Shown in pieces: positions 52,758 to 61,370 of a stretch of DNA of 64,000 nt. A model generated the notes under the pieces. It worked only from the letters and a program-made list of their open reading frames with translations. It made no database searches and was not told the origin of the DNA. Source of the stretch: JBCBSP01 sp039819095 (GTDB lineage Bacteria > Pseudomonadota > Alphaproteobacteria > Caulobacterales > Maricaulaceae); assembly GCA_039819095.1 (NCBI GenBank), contig JBCBSP010000002.1, positions 402,593 through 466,592 on the forward strand. Reading direction: 5' to 3'. Both the position numbers and the translations under genes were made by a program. The number at the start of each line of letters is the position of its first letter. The stretch's first letter is position 1.

Positions 52758-53264
52758 ATGAAGTTCATCGCCTCCGTTGGGCCGGGTTTCCTCGGACTTC
52801 AACTCTACCATGCGCTGAGGGTCATCGACGAGCAAGGCGACGCGGCGCTCGACGAAATCGGGCTGGACCTGCCCTCGCGCCTGTCGTCCACCCTGATCGC
52901 CCTGAAGCGATACGGCCCGATGAGTGCTGCAGACATCAGCAGGCTGTTGGACCTGCCGCACCAGCTGACGGCTCAACGCATACGCCATCTGCGCGAGCGT
53001 CGGCTGATCCGCGAAGAACGCGACCCGGCGGACCGACGGCGCATCATCATCACCCTTTCGGACAAAGGTGCGGACCAAGCGGAGGCGCTCGATCGCTTCG
53101 CGGAGGAAATAGGGCGCGTCTACGAGGCGGTCTTCGAGGAGATCGGCGCGGATCTTCACGCCGCGATCGCCGCTTTTCAACGCGCGCTTACGGCGAAGCC
53201 CCTCAGCGAACGCCACAACGAACTCTTCGGCGAAGCCGTCAAGAAAGCACTGAAAAATGGCTGA
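52758..53264 (+). CDS. MarR family winged-helix transcriptional regulator
   Basis: The 168-residue protein has the MarR HTH (MSAADISRLLDLPHQLTAQRIRHL) and wing motif REERDPADRRRIIITLSDKG. ATG 52758 with GAGGA 10 bp upstream is chosen over TTG 52743. It overlaps the CPBP protease gene by 8 bp and diverges from the YdcZ-type transporter, whose gene it likely represses along with its own operon. Confidence 0.92.
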   Translation: MKFIASVGPGFLGLQLYHALRVIDEQGDAALDEIGLDLPSRLSSTLIALKRYGPMSAADISRLLDLPHQLTAQRIRHLRERRLIREERDPADRRRIIITLSDKGADQAEALDRFAEEIGRVYEAVFEEIGADLHAAIAAFQRALTAKPLSERHNELFGEAVKKALKNG

Positions 53265-53958
53265 GCGCCAACGCATTCAAGCAATCATCGACATCACGCT
53301 GATCATCGGCGCAGCCGCGGGCGTCCAGGCGCTGGTGCATCCGTTCGCCTGGCAGTACGCGAGCCTGCCGGCGGCATTCTGCGTCATCCTCCTGTCCACT
53401 TTCCTGATCAGAAAACGCGGATGGCGGTGGGTCGACTTCGGGCTGCGCGGCCCGTCATCGTTCCGCGGCGTACTCATCACATTAGGGCAGGCCGCCCTCA
53501 CCCTGATTTCGGTGATGGTCATCGCCGCGATCGTGGCGGTCAGTCTCGACGCCGTCCTGGAGCGCCCTGAAGACCCGCTGGCCCGCTTCGACGGCATTCA
53601 GGGCGACTGGCGCGTTTACCTGATGTGGCTCGCTCTGGGCTGGATCGTCGGTGGTTTCATCGAAGAGATGGTCTTCCGGGGTTTCCTCATAAACCGCGTC
53701 GAAACCCTGCTGACCGGCGTGGCGCCGGTCGTGAAGACCACGATGCTGTCAGGACTCGCGATCATCGTGCCGGCGGCGCTGTTCGGCCTCGCGCACGTGT
53801 ACTATCGCGGTCTGCACGGGGCGCTGGTCGTCACCGCCGTGGGGATCACGTTCGGTGCGTTCTATCTCATGTTCGGACGCCGCCTCTGGCCGCTCATTCT
53901 GGCCCATGGCGGCATCGATACGATCGTCCTCACCGCCTATTATCTCGGCGTTGAATAA
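53257..53958 (+). CDS. CPBP family intramembrane glutamic endopeptidase
   Basis: The 233-residue protein has about seven transmembrane helices and the CPBP/Abi motifs EEMVFRGFLINRVE (EExxxR) near residue 134, LFGLAHVYYRG and LAHGGIDTIVL. CPBP proteins (Rce1-like) cleave CAAX-type or other peptides and some protect producers from bacteriocins. The partner here is unknown. It is cotranscribed with marR (8-bp overlap) and converges with infB, 63 bp away. Confidence 0.88.
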   Translation: MAERQRIQAIIDITLIIGAAAGVQALVHPFAWQYASLPAAFCVILLSTFLIRKRGWRWVDFGLRGPSSFRGVLITLGQAALTLISVMVIAAIVAVSLDAVLERPEDPLARFDGIQGDWRVYLMWLALGWIVGGFIEEMVFRGFLINRVETLLTGVAPVVKTTMLSGLAIIVPAALFGLAHVYYRGLHGALVVTAVGITFGAFYLMFGRRLWPLILAHGGIDTIVLTAYYLGVE

Positions 53959-54021
53959 GACGCGACGTCGCGCGCTCCGGCGGCTGAGCGCAGTTCCAGC
54001 CGCCGTGCGCGCGACCACCGG

Positions 54022-56577
54022 CTAGTCCAGCTTGCGTTCGATCTCTTCGACTTCGAAGCACTCGATCAGGTCGCCTTTTTGCAGGTCCTGATAGCCGACA
54101 AAGCCCATGCCGCATTCCATGCCTTCGCGCACTTCGGGAACCTCATCCTTGAAGCGCTTCAGCGTGGACAGCTCGCCTTCGTGCAGCACGGTGTCGTCGC
54201 GCAGCAGGCGCACGCCGCAGCCGCGCTTGACCACGCCTTCGGTGATCTTGCACCCGGCGACCTTGCCGACCTTGGAGATGTTGAACACTTCGAGGATTTC
54301 GGCATAGCCGATGAAGGTTTCACGCTTCTCCGGCGCGAGCAGGCCTTCCAGCGTGCCGCGCACATCGTCGATGACGTCATAGATGACCGAGTAATAGCGG
54401 ATCTCCACGCCTTCCTTATCCGCCAGATCGCGCGCCTGTTTGTTGGCGCGGACATTGAAGGCGAAGATCGGCGCGCCTGAGGCCTTCGCCAGCAGCACGT
54501 CGCTTTCGGACACACCGCCCGGCGCGGAGTGGATGGCGCGCGCGCGCACTTCCTCATTGCCGAGCTTTTCAAGCGCGGTGGCGATGGCCTCGGCGGAACC
54601 CTGCACATCGGCTTTGATGAGGACGGGCATTTCCTGCACTTCATTCTGCTGCAGGCGGGCCATCATCTGTTCGAGCGAGGCGCCCGGGCCGGCGGCGCCG
54701 ACCGCGGAGCTGTTGCGTTTCTGACGCTCGCGATAGTCCACGATCTCGCGGGCGCGCGCCTCGGTGTCGACCACGGAGAAGGGCTCGCCGGGGTCCGGCG
54801 CGCCGTCCAGGCCGAGCAGCTCCACCGGGACTGAGGGTCCGGCTTCCTTCAATTGCTGACCGCGCTCATTCTGCAAGGCGCGCACCTTGCCCCAGGCCGC
54901 GCCGCCCACGACGATATCGCCGCGCTTCAGCGTGCCGCGCTTGACCAGAACCGTGGCGACCGGGCCGCGGCCCTTATCGACCTGGCTCTCAATCACCATG
55001 CCCTCGGCGGAACGGTCCGGATTGGCCTTCAGTTCCAGCAGTTCCGCCTGAAGCGAGATGGCTTCGGTCAGCTCATCCAGCCCGGTCTTCTTCAACGCCG
55101 AGACGCCGACCCACTGGACGTCGCCGCCCATGGATTCCACGACGACTTCATGCTGGAGCAGACCCGTCAGCACCCGATCCGGGGTGGCGTCGGGCTTGTC
55201 CATCTTGTTGACCGCGATGATCATCGGCACTTCAGCGGCCTTGGCGTGATTGATCGCCTCAATCGTCTGCGGCATGACGCCGTCATCGGCGGCCACCACC
55301 AGAATGACGATATCGGTCGCCTGGGCGCCGCGCGAACGCATCGCGGAGAAGGCCGCGTGGCCCGGCGTGTCCAGGAAGGTGATCTTCTGACCATCCTTCA
55401 GCTGCACCTGATAGGCGCCGATATGCTGGGTGATGCCGCCGGCTTCGCCGCCTGCAATATCGGTGGAGCGCATCGCGTCGAGCAGCGAAGTCTTGCCGTG
55501 ATCGACATGGCCCATGATCGTGACGACCGGCGGACGCGGCTTCTTGGTCTCCTCAGGATCGTCTGCGGAGATGAAGCCCTCTTCCACGTCGGCCTCGGAC
55601 ACCCGCTTCACGGTGTGGCCGAACTCTTCCACGATCAGCTCAGCGGTGTCGGCGTCGAGCACGTCATTGGCGCGGACCATCTGGCCCTGCTGCATGAGGT
55701 ATTTCACCACATCCGCAGCGCGCTCGGCCATGCGGTTGCCGAGCTCCTGCACGGTGATGGCTTCCGGCACGATCACTTCGCGGGCGACCTTGTCCCGGTC
55801 AGACCCGCCGGCCATGCGGCGCTGCTTCTCACGCTCGCGCGCGCGGCGCATCGAGGCCAGTGAGCGCTGACGGTCGCTATCGTCCTCGACGATGTTCTGA
55901 ATGGTCAGCTTGCCCTGCCGGCGCTTCGGCTCCTTGGAGCGGGACGGGGAGGGCTTGGGCGCAGCGGACTTCTTCTTGACCCGACCGCCCATCTCCTCCA
56001 GCGGGCTGGGCGCGGCCTGCTCGGCGGTCTTCAGCACGGGCTTGCGCGCAGACGGCTTGGCGTTTTCAGCCGGGGCCGGCGCTGAGGCTTCCGCTTCAGC
56101 GGCCAGGCGCGCTGCCTCTTCGTCCGCCTTGGCGCGTTCGGCTTCAGCCTCGCGCGCCTTGCGTTCGTCTTCTTCGCGCTGTCGGGCTTCTTCCAGCTGG
56201 CGCTTTTCGGCTTCGGCGCGTGCGGAGCGTTCTTCTTCCTCCGCCTTGCGCTTGGCGTCCTTGGCGGCGGCTTCAGCGCGCGCGCGCTGAACGGCGACCT
56301 GGCGCTTGAGAAACTCTTCTTCGGAAAGCCCCAGCTCCTTGGCCTTGGCCGCAACGAGCGCGCGAGCACGATCCTTGTCCGTGGCCGGCGTCTTGGCTCC
56401 GGCGGCGGGCGGTTTCTCACCGGGCCCGGCGCCCGGGCGCTTGCGCTTTTTCTCCACGACGACGGACTTCGACCGACCGCGCGCAAAGCTTTGCTGCACG
56501 GTGCCGGAGCCGCCGCGGCCTCCGCCCAGGGAGAGGGGCTTGCGCCCGGAGGTATTGCGTTCGTCAGCGTCGCTCAT
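54022..56577 (-). CDS. infB: Translation initiation factor IF-2
   Basis: IF-2 places initiator tRNA on the ribosome with GTP. The 851-residue protein has a long Lys/Ala/Glu-rich N-terminal region (to about residue 330), a G domain with MGHVDHGKTSLLDAMRS, FLDTPGHAAFSAMR and NKMDKPDATPD, and C-terminal beta-barrel domains. It follows ylxR by 130 bp and would normally be followed by rbfA. Confidence 0.98.
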   Translation of the reverse strand: MSDADERNTSGRKPLSLGGGRGGSGTVQQSFARGRSKSVVVEKKRKRPGAGPGEKPPAAGAKTPATDKDRARALVAAKAKELGLSEEEFLKRQVAVQRARAEAAAKDAKRKAEEEERSARAEAEKRQLEEARQREEDERKAREAEAERAKADEEAARLAAEAEASAPAPAENAKPSARKPVLKTAEQAAPSPLEEMGGRVKKKSAAPKPSPSRSKEPKRRQGKLTIQNIVEDDSDRQRSLASMRRAREREKQRRMAGGSDRDKVAREVIVPEAITVQELGNRMAERAADVVKYLMQQGQMVRANDVLDADTAELIVEEFGHTVKRVSEADVEEGFISADDPEETKKPRPPVVTIMGHVDHGKTSLLDAMRSTDIAGGEAGGITQHIGAYQVQLKDGQKITFLDTPGHAAFSAMRSRGAQATDIVILVVAADDGVMPQTIEAINHAKAAEVPMIIAVNKMDKPDATPDRVLTGLLQHEVVVESMGGDVQWVGVSALKKTGLDELTEAISLQAELLELKANPDRSAEGMVIESQVDKGRGPVATVLVKRGTLKRGDIVVGGAAWGKVRALQNERGQQLKEAGPSVPVELLGLDGAPDPGEPFSVVDTEARAREIVDYRERQKRNSSAVGAAGPGASLEQMMARLQQNEVQEMPVLIKADVQGSAEAIATALEKLGNEEVRARAIHSAPGGVSESDVLLAKASGAPIFAFNVRANKQARDLADKEGVEIRYYSVIYDVIDDVRGTLEGLLAPEKRETFIGYAEILEVFNISKVGKVAGCKITEGVVKRGCGVRLLRDDTVLHEGELSTLKRFKDEVPEVREGMECGMGFVGYQDLQKGDLIECFEVEEIERKLD

Positions 56578-56707
56578 GCCGGTCTTTCAATCGCGGCGGT
56601 GTACTCGCGGTATCTGTCCGATCCGTCGCCGCAAGACGGACCGCCGCTTCATCTGTTTCTTCGTCCCGCATCGAAGGCTCGCTAACCTAGCCAGCTTCAA
56701 ATGCGAT

Positions 56708-57409
56708 TCAACTCTCGTCTTCGGTCGGGCCTGAGGCTTTATCCGGAGCCTCGCCCGTATTCGCACCCGTTCGGCCTTCCTGTGCGGTCCCGGCAGGGTC
56801 CAGCACGCGAAAACCGGTCAATCTCTTCATCACCGCGCCGAAGGCTCGCGCCTCGCCGCTCTGGGCCAGAACCCCGTGCATCACGCCCGGGCGCCCAACC
56901 GCCGCACCCAGCGCCGCGCTGTCGAAACAACCCGCCACCGGAACCGGTCCATGCGCCGCAGCGCTCAACCGATCAAGCTTGGCCCGGCCATCGCGCGCAG
57001 CATCGCGCGCCTCGATCCGCCAGGCCGGCCTGGCGGCGCTTTTCAGCGCCAGCCGGGCTGCATCATACCCCAAGGCGAGCTTTCCCGCTCGTCTTGCAAG
57101 GCCCAGCGCCTGAAGCGCTCTCTGCGCCAGCAACTCACCGCACTGCGCGGCGAGATCGTCCGGCGCCTGCACCTTGCGCTCGAAAGCGCGGTTGAACAGG
57201 CCCTTGGCCGCCGCTTTCGTCACGCTCGCCTCATCGGCGCTGACCCAGGCGCCGCGTCCGGGAAGCCGGGCCCGGATATCCGGGGTGACGATCCCGTCCG
57301 GCGAAACCGCAAAGCGGATCAACTCCGCCTCGCTGCGGCTCTCGCCCAGAACCAGGCAGCGGCGTTCGCGTCCCTGCCGGGTCTTCGCAGCTTCGGCCCG
57401 CTCACTCAT
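56708..57409 (-). CDS. YlxR-type RNA-binding protein with L7Ae-like C-terminal part
   Basis: The 233-residue protein (ATG 57409) carries the YlxR/DUF448 domain (RRCLVLGESRSEAELIRFAV, LPGRGAWVSADEASV) at residues about 15-90, then a ribosomal L7Ae/L30e-like stretch with LLAQRALQALGLARRAGKLALGY, and an acidic low-complexity tail. Such proteins sit between nusA and infB in many bacteria, and may bind structured RNA or act with RNase P. The unusually long C-terminus, compared with 90-residue YlxR proteins, fits the alphaproteobacterial fused version. Confidence 0.9.
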   Translation of the reverse strand: MSERAEAAKTRQGRERRCLVLGESRSEAELIRFAVSPDGIVTPDIRARLPGRGAWVSADEASVTKAAAKGLFNRAFERKVQAPDDLAAQCGELLAQRALQALGLARRAGKLALGYDAARLALKSAARPAWRIEARDAARDGRAKLDRLSAAAHGPVPVAGCFDSAALGAAVGRPGVMHGVLAQSGEARAFGAVMKRLTGFRVLDPAGTAQEGRTGANTGEAPDKASGPTEDES

Positions 57410-57431
57410 CACAGCGCCCTCAGCCCGCGCC

Positions 57432-59228
57432 TTAAGCCTTATCGTTCTCCCCGTCGGCGGCCTCAGCGGTTTCACCGCCTTCGCCAAGCAGCGAGGACAG
57501 GTCCACGCCCAGGCGTTCAGCCTCAGCCTCCAGATCGGACAGGTCGAGATCACCGATCTCAAGATCATCTTCAGCGGCGGCTTCTGCGTCGGCCGCAACG
57601 GGCTCGCCGTCTTCGCCGGCCTCAGCCTCGCCTTCAACGCCCTCTTCACCGTCTTCGACCTGCGGCAGGAGGTCCTCTTCGGAAATCCAGCCGGCGGCGA
57701 CGCGCGCGCGCATGATCATGGTTTCGGCGTCCTCGCCGGACACGTCGAAGCCGTCCAGAATGCCCGGCTCGCGGATGCGTTCCCCATCGCGGGTTTCAAA
57801 CCAGCCGCGCAGATCGTCCGGCGTCATGCCGGCCAGATCTTCAACGGTCTGAACCTCGTTTTCACCCAGACGCACCGCCATGGGCAGCGTCACGCCGGGA
57901 ACCTCAAGCATCGCATCCTCAACGCCGAGCTCCTTGCGCTTGGCGTCCTGCTCGGCGGCGACCTTGTCCAGATGCTCGCGCGCGCGGGTCTGGATTTCCT
58001 GGGCGGTGTCGTCGTCAAAGCCTTCGATGACGGCGATCTCATCGATATCCACAAAGGCGATGTCTTCAACGTCGGTGAAGCCCTCAGTGGCCAGAAGCTG
58101 GGCGATGACCTCGTCCACATCCAGCGCGCCCATGAAGAGCTGGGTACGCTCGGTGAACTCCTTCTGCCGGCGCTCGGACTCTTCTTCCTCGGTGAGGATG
58201 TCGATCGACCACCCGGTCAGCTGGGAGGCGAGACGCACATTCTGACCGCGCCGACCGATGGCCAGCGAAAGCTGCTCGTCCGGCACCACGACCTCGACGC
58301 GTTCAGCTTCTTCGTCCAGCACGACCTTGGCCACTTCGGCCGGTTGCAGCGCGTTGACGATGAAGGTGGCGTGGTCCGGCGACCAGGGAATGATGTCGAT
58401 CTTCTCGCCGGCCAGCTCATTGACCACAGCCTGAACCCGGCTGCCGCGCATGCCGACGCAGGCGCCGACCGGATCGATCGAGCTGTCATTGGACAGAACG
58501 CCGATCTTGGCCCGGCTGCCCGGATCACGCGCGACATGCGGGATCTCGATAATGCCTTCGTAGACTTCCGGCACTTCCTGCTTGAACAGGGCGGACATGA
58601 AGTCGGGATGGGCGCGCGACAGGAAGATTTGCGGGCCGCGGGTCTCCCGGCGCACATCATAGATATAGGCGCGCACCCGATCATTCAGCTGCATGTTCTC
58701 GCGCGGAATGCCGTCGGCGCGGCGGATAATGCCTTCAGCTTTGCCCAGATCGACGATGACATTGCCGTATTCGACGCGCTTGACGATGCCGTTGACGATC
58801 TCGCCGATGCGGTCCTTGTACTCTTCGTGCTGACGCTCGCGTTCGGCTTCGCGCACTTTCTGGGTGATGACCTGCTTGGCGGTCTGTGAAGCGACGCGGC
58901 CGAACTCCACCGGCGGCAGCTCTTCTTCGAACACCGTGCCGATCTCGGCGTCGGCGTCGATCTTCCGGCCCTCTTCGAGCGTGACCTCATGGGCCTCGTT
59001 CTCGACCTCTTCCACGACCGTGGTGCGGCGCGTCAGACGCATCTCGCCGGTCTTGGGGTGGATATCGCAGCGAATATCCAGCTCCGAGCCGTAGCGCGAG
59101 CGGGCGGCGCGTTGGATCGCCTCCTCGATCGCTTCCAGCACGATGGCTTCGTCGATGAGCTTTTCTGCGGCGACCGCTTTCGCGATCTGCAGGATTTCCA
59201 GCTTATTGGCGCTGACCCCGATGGCCAT
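57432..59228 (-). CDS. nusA: Transcription termination/antitermination protein NusA
   Basis: NusA binds RNA polymerase and modulates pausing, termination and antitermination. The 598-residue protein has an N-terminal domain, an S1 domain, two KH domains (DPVGACVGMRGSRVQAV and LAIGRRGQNVRLASQLTGW), and a long acidic C-terminus with helix-hairpin repeats (LDVDEVIAQLLATEGFTDVE). The length above the usual 430-550 is due to this acidic tail. Start ATG 59228 has GGAG 5 bp upstream. It lies between rimP and ylxR. Confidence 0.97.
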   Translation of the reverse strand: MAIGVSANKLEILQIAKAVAAEKLIDEAIVLEAIEEAIQRAARSRYGSELDIRCDIHPKTGEMRLTRRTTVVEEVENEAHEVTLEEGRKIDADAEIGTVFEEELPPVEFGRVASQTAKQVITQKVREAERERQHEEYKDRIGEIVNGIVKRVEYGNVIVDLGKAEGIIRRADGIPRENMQLNDRVRAYIYDVRRETRGPQIFLSRAHPDFMSALFKQEVPEVYEGIIEIPHVARDPGSRAKIGVLSNDSSIDPVGACVGMRGSRVQAVVNELAGEKIDIIPWSPDHATFIVNALQPAEVAKVVLDEEAERVEVVVPDEQLSLAIGRRGQNVRLASQLTGWSIDILTEEEESERRQKEFTERTQLFMGALDVDEVIAQLLATEGFTDVEDIAFVDIDEIAVIEGFDDDTAQEIQTRAREHLDKVAAEQDAKRKELGVEDAMLEVPGVTLPMAVRLGENEVQTVEDLAGMTPDDLRGWFETRDGERIREPGILDGFDVSGEDAETMIMRARVAAGWISEEDLLPQVEDGEEGVEGEAEAGEDGEPVAADAEAAAEDDLEIGDLDLSDLEAEAERLGVDLSSLLGEGGETAEAADGENDKA

Positions 59229-59272
59229 GACTGCTCCGTCCTTCACTAAACCTAAGTCGTCGTAAGCGTTGT

Positions 59273-59824
59273 CTACTCTTCAGTCTGATCGCCGGTTGCG
59301 CTCGGACCGCCGCCGGCGGCCTGTTGCGCTTTCAGGCTGGCGTCGACCAGTGCATCGGTCATGACCAGCTTGGCGTCCGCAATCCAGTCGAACGGGATCA
59401 CGGCAGTGTCGTCTTCGCGCTCAAGGTCGATGAGCACATTGTCTTCCTCTATGCCGGCCAGAACGCCCTTGAAGCGCTTGCGCCCTTCCACCAGACGATC
59501 CAGCTCCAGCTTGGCTTCAAATCCTTCCCAGCGCGCAAAATGCGCCAGCGCGGTCAGCGGCCGGTCGATGCCGGGCGAGGAAACCTCAAGCACGTATTCG
59601 TTCTTGATCGGATCGGTCTCTTCGAGAACCTCGTTGAGCGAGCGCGAGAGGCGCGCACAGTCTTCAACATCCATCGAGCCGTCAGAGATGCGCTCGGCCA
59701 TGATCTGCGCGGTCTGTCGTTTCGAGCCCATCACGCGCACCCGCACGATCTCCAGCCCGAGCGCCTCCGCGATCGGGTGAGCCAGAGCGTAGATCCGCTC
59801 ATCCTGGGTCGTGCGCGTGATCAC
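59273..59824 (-). CDS. rimP: Ribosome maturation factor RimP
   Basis: RimP assists 30S assembly. The 183-residue protein (GTG 59824) has the conserved LGLEIVRVRVMGSKR, VEDCARLSRSLNEVLEE, YVLEVSSPGIDRPL and IPFDWIADAKLV motifs. A TTG at 59851 is also in frame, but it lies in the T-tract of the terminator in the leader and is unlikely. GTG 59824 has GGAG about 11 bp upstream. It heads the rimP-nusA-ylxR-infB operon, with an attenuator-like leader. Confidence 0.93.
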   Translation of the reverse strand: MITRTTQDERIYALAHPIAEALGLEIVRVRVMGSKRQTAQIMAERISDGSMDVEDCARLSRSLNEVLEETDPIKNEYVLEVSSPGIDRPLTALAHFARWEGFEAKLELDRLVEGRKRFKGVLAGIEEDNVLIDLEREDDTAVIPFDWIADAKLVMTDALVDASLKAQQAAGGGPSATGDQTEE

Positions 59825-59849
59825 CCGAAGACGATCTCCACAAAGCAAC

Positions 59850-59877
59850 AAAAAAGCGGCCCCCGGAAGGAGCCGCT
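59850..59877 (-). terminator. Intrinsic terminator in the rimP leader (candidate attenuator)
   Basis: On the minus strand, AGCGGCTCC pairs with GGGGCCGCT-type bases (59855-59877, one G-U pair, 5-base loop) and is followed by six T (59855-59850). The rimP start codon is only about 26 bp further on, so this cannot be the end of trmB alone: any rimP transcript from the promoter at about 59918-59946 must pass it. In E. coli the rimP-nusA-infB operon is controlled by NusA acting at leader terminators; this element fits that pattern. Confidence 0.78.
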
Positions 59878-59917
59878 CGATAACGCCATCAGGCGCATAC
59901 CGAACTGATGTGACGCG

Positions 59918-59946
59918 TATATACGCGCGAAGGGCGGAGAGCGCAA
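59918..59946 (-). promoter_or_regulatory. Candidate promoter for the rimP-nusA-infB operon
   Basis: On the minus strand TTGCGC (59946-59941), a 17-bp spacer and TATATA (59923-59918) form a plausible promoter, directly downstream of trmB. The -10 is embedded in a 14-bp palindrome, CGCGTATATACGCG (59914-59927), which might be an operator. Transcription would start near 59911 and run through the attenuator into rimP. Confidence 0.6.
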
Positions 59947-59962
59947 TGGCAGGCGGCAGGTT

Positions 59963-60658
59963 TCACACCCGCTCAAACTCCATGAACACCGGCGCGATAT
60001 CGCCCAGATGTTTGGACTGGTACCGCGTCACGATGTGGTCGGCGGGGTTTTCCCGCCAGTCTGCAGCGCTTTCAGCACGCCAGCTCAGACCTGGTGTCTT
60101 CAGAAAGATCGGCAGCGCCCAGTCGGCGTAGATGCGTACATCGGTCGCAACGCGCAAGCGCCCGCCGGGTTTGAGGATGCGCGCGAGCTGGCGCGCGGTG
60201 TCGTCCTGCACGAAGCGGCGCTTCGCGTGGCGGGTCTTCGGCCACGGGTCGGGGAAAAGCAGGAAGACGCGATCAAAGGCCGCATCGGGGGCCGCCTCGA
60301 TCTCATCGCGCGCATCGCCGCGTTTCACACGCACATTGCTGAGATCGTGTTCTTCGACCCCGGCCAACGCCTTGGCGACGCCGTTCAGGAAGGGCTCAAT
60401 CCCGAAGAAGGCCACATCCGGCGCGCGGCGCGCCTGCTCAATCAGATGCTCGGCGGCCCCGAAGCCGATCTCCAGCACATGTTCGCGCGCGCCCGGCGCC
60501 AGCATCGCCGGGTCCAACCCGCCATCGGCCCAGCTTGAACCCGGCAGGCGCTCATCGATCAACGCCTGCTGGCGAGGCGACAGCTTGTGCCCCTGAGAAC
60601 GGCCATAGAGGCGGCGCTCAACCGACGCGGCGGGTCTGGAAGACGTTTCGCGTGTCAT
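59963..60658 (-). CDS. trmB: tRNA (guanine46-N7)-methyltransferase TrmB
   Basis: TrmB makes m7G46 in the variable loop of tRNAs. The 231-residue protein (ATG 60658) has the AdoMet-binding motif HVLEIGFGAAEHLIEQAR, the family LLFPDPWPKTRHAKRRF motif and FVQDDTARQLARILKPGGRL. The usual ATG start is at 60658; a longer frame exists back to 60745. It ends about 15 bp before the rimP operon promoter region. Confidence 0.96.
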   Translation of the reverse strand: MTRETSSRPAASVERRLYGRSQGHKLSPRQQALIDERLPGSSWADGGLDPAMLAPGAREHVLEIGFGAAEHLIEQARRAPDVAFFGIEPFLNGVAKALAGVEEHDLSNVRVKRGDARDEIEAAPDAAFDRVFLLFPDPWPKTRHAKRRFVQDDTARQLARILKPGGRLRVATDVRIYADWALPIFLKTPGLSWRAESAADWRENPADHIVTRYQSKHLGDIAPVFMEFERV

Positions 60659-60783
60659 GGCGGGCGGTTTAGCGCCTCGACGCGATTTGTGAAGGCGTGC
60701 AGCGTCGATGTAAGGACCGGACTTGTGCGAACCGCCAATCTTCACAGTTCATTTTTTCCATTGCACATCAGCTAATTCTGTGG

Positions 60784-60801
60784 TTTCTGTTATGACAGAA
60801 A
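60784..60801. promoter_or_regulatory. Operator 1: inverted repeat ahead of the GbsR-type regulator
   Basis: TTTCTGT-TATG-ACAGAAA (60784-60801), 7-bp perfect arms with a 4-base spacer, ending 22 bp ahead of the regulator start. The same arms recur ahead of the desaturase (61371-61392), so this is a convincing binding site for the regulator encoded between them, likely allowing autoregulation. Confidence 0.75.
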
Positions 60802-60823
60802 TTAACGAAACGAGTGATCGGTA

Positions 60824-61348
60824 ATGGAACTCAGCCCATCCATGGAACGCTTCGTCCTTCACTGGGGCGAGATGGGGGATCGCTGGGGCGTCAATCGTTC
60901 CATCGCCCAGATTCACGCTCTGCTTTACCTTTCCGACAGGCCTTTGCGCGCCGATGAGATGGAAACGACGCTGCGGCTGGCGCGTTCGAACATTTCCAAT
61001 TCGGTGCGCGAGCTGGAGAGCCTGGGCCTGGTGGAACGGGTCCATGTGCTGGGCGATCGACGCGACCACTTCAAGACTCTGAGCGAGCCATGGGATATGC
61101 TCATGACGATCGCTGACGCGCGAAAGAAACGCGAGATCGACCCCACCATCGCTGTCTTGCGTGCGTGTGTGAACGAGATGCAGACCGACGGGATTACACC
61201 GCCGCACGCTCTGGAGCGGGTACAGCGCATGCTCAGCTTCATCGACACGCTCACCGGCTGGTTTGATCAAATCAAGCGGCTGCCGAAGTCAACGCTGGTT
61301 AAGCTCATGAACCTTGGATCGCGAGTCGCACGCTTCGTGGGCGGGTGA
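60824..61348 (+). CDS. GbsR/MarR family transcriptional regulator
   Basis: The 174-residue protein has the winged-helix fold of GbsR-type regulators: the N-terminal ERFVLHWGEMGDRWGVNRSIAQIHALLYL segment (in two pieces), DEMETTLRLARSNISNSVRELESLGLV as recognition helices, and a wing followed by a C-terminal helix bundle. Members respond to small osmolytes or lipids. It is followed by a desaturase gene 63 bp downstream. Matching inverted repeats ahead of both genes indicate a small regulon. Confidence 0.88.
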   Translation: MELSPSMERFVLHWGEMGDRWGVNRSIAQIHALLYLSDRPLRADEMETTLRLARSNISNSVRELESLGLVERVHVLGDRRDHFKTLSEPWDMLMTIADARKKREIDPTIAVLRACVNEMQTDGITPPHALERVQRMLSFIDTLTGWFDQIKRLPKSTLVKLMNLGSRVARFVGG

Positions 61349-61370
61349 GCGAGCTTTTTATTTCACAAGC

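Noticed and set aside
57174..58889. 571-codon plus-strand frame over nusA
   Set aside because: NusA KH and S1 domains are clear on the minus strand; the frame has no motif.
59849..59851. TTG start for rimP at 59851
   Set aside because: It lies in the T-tract of the leader terminator with no ribosome site; GTG 59824 is better placed.
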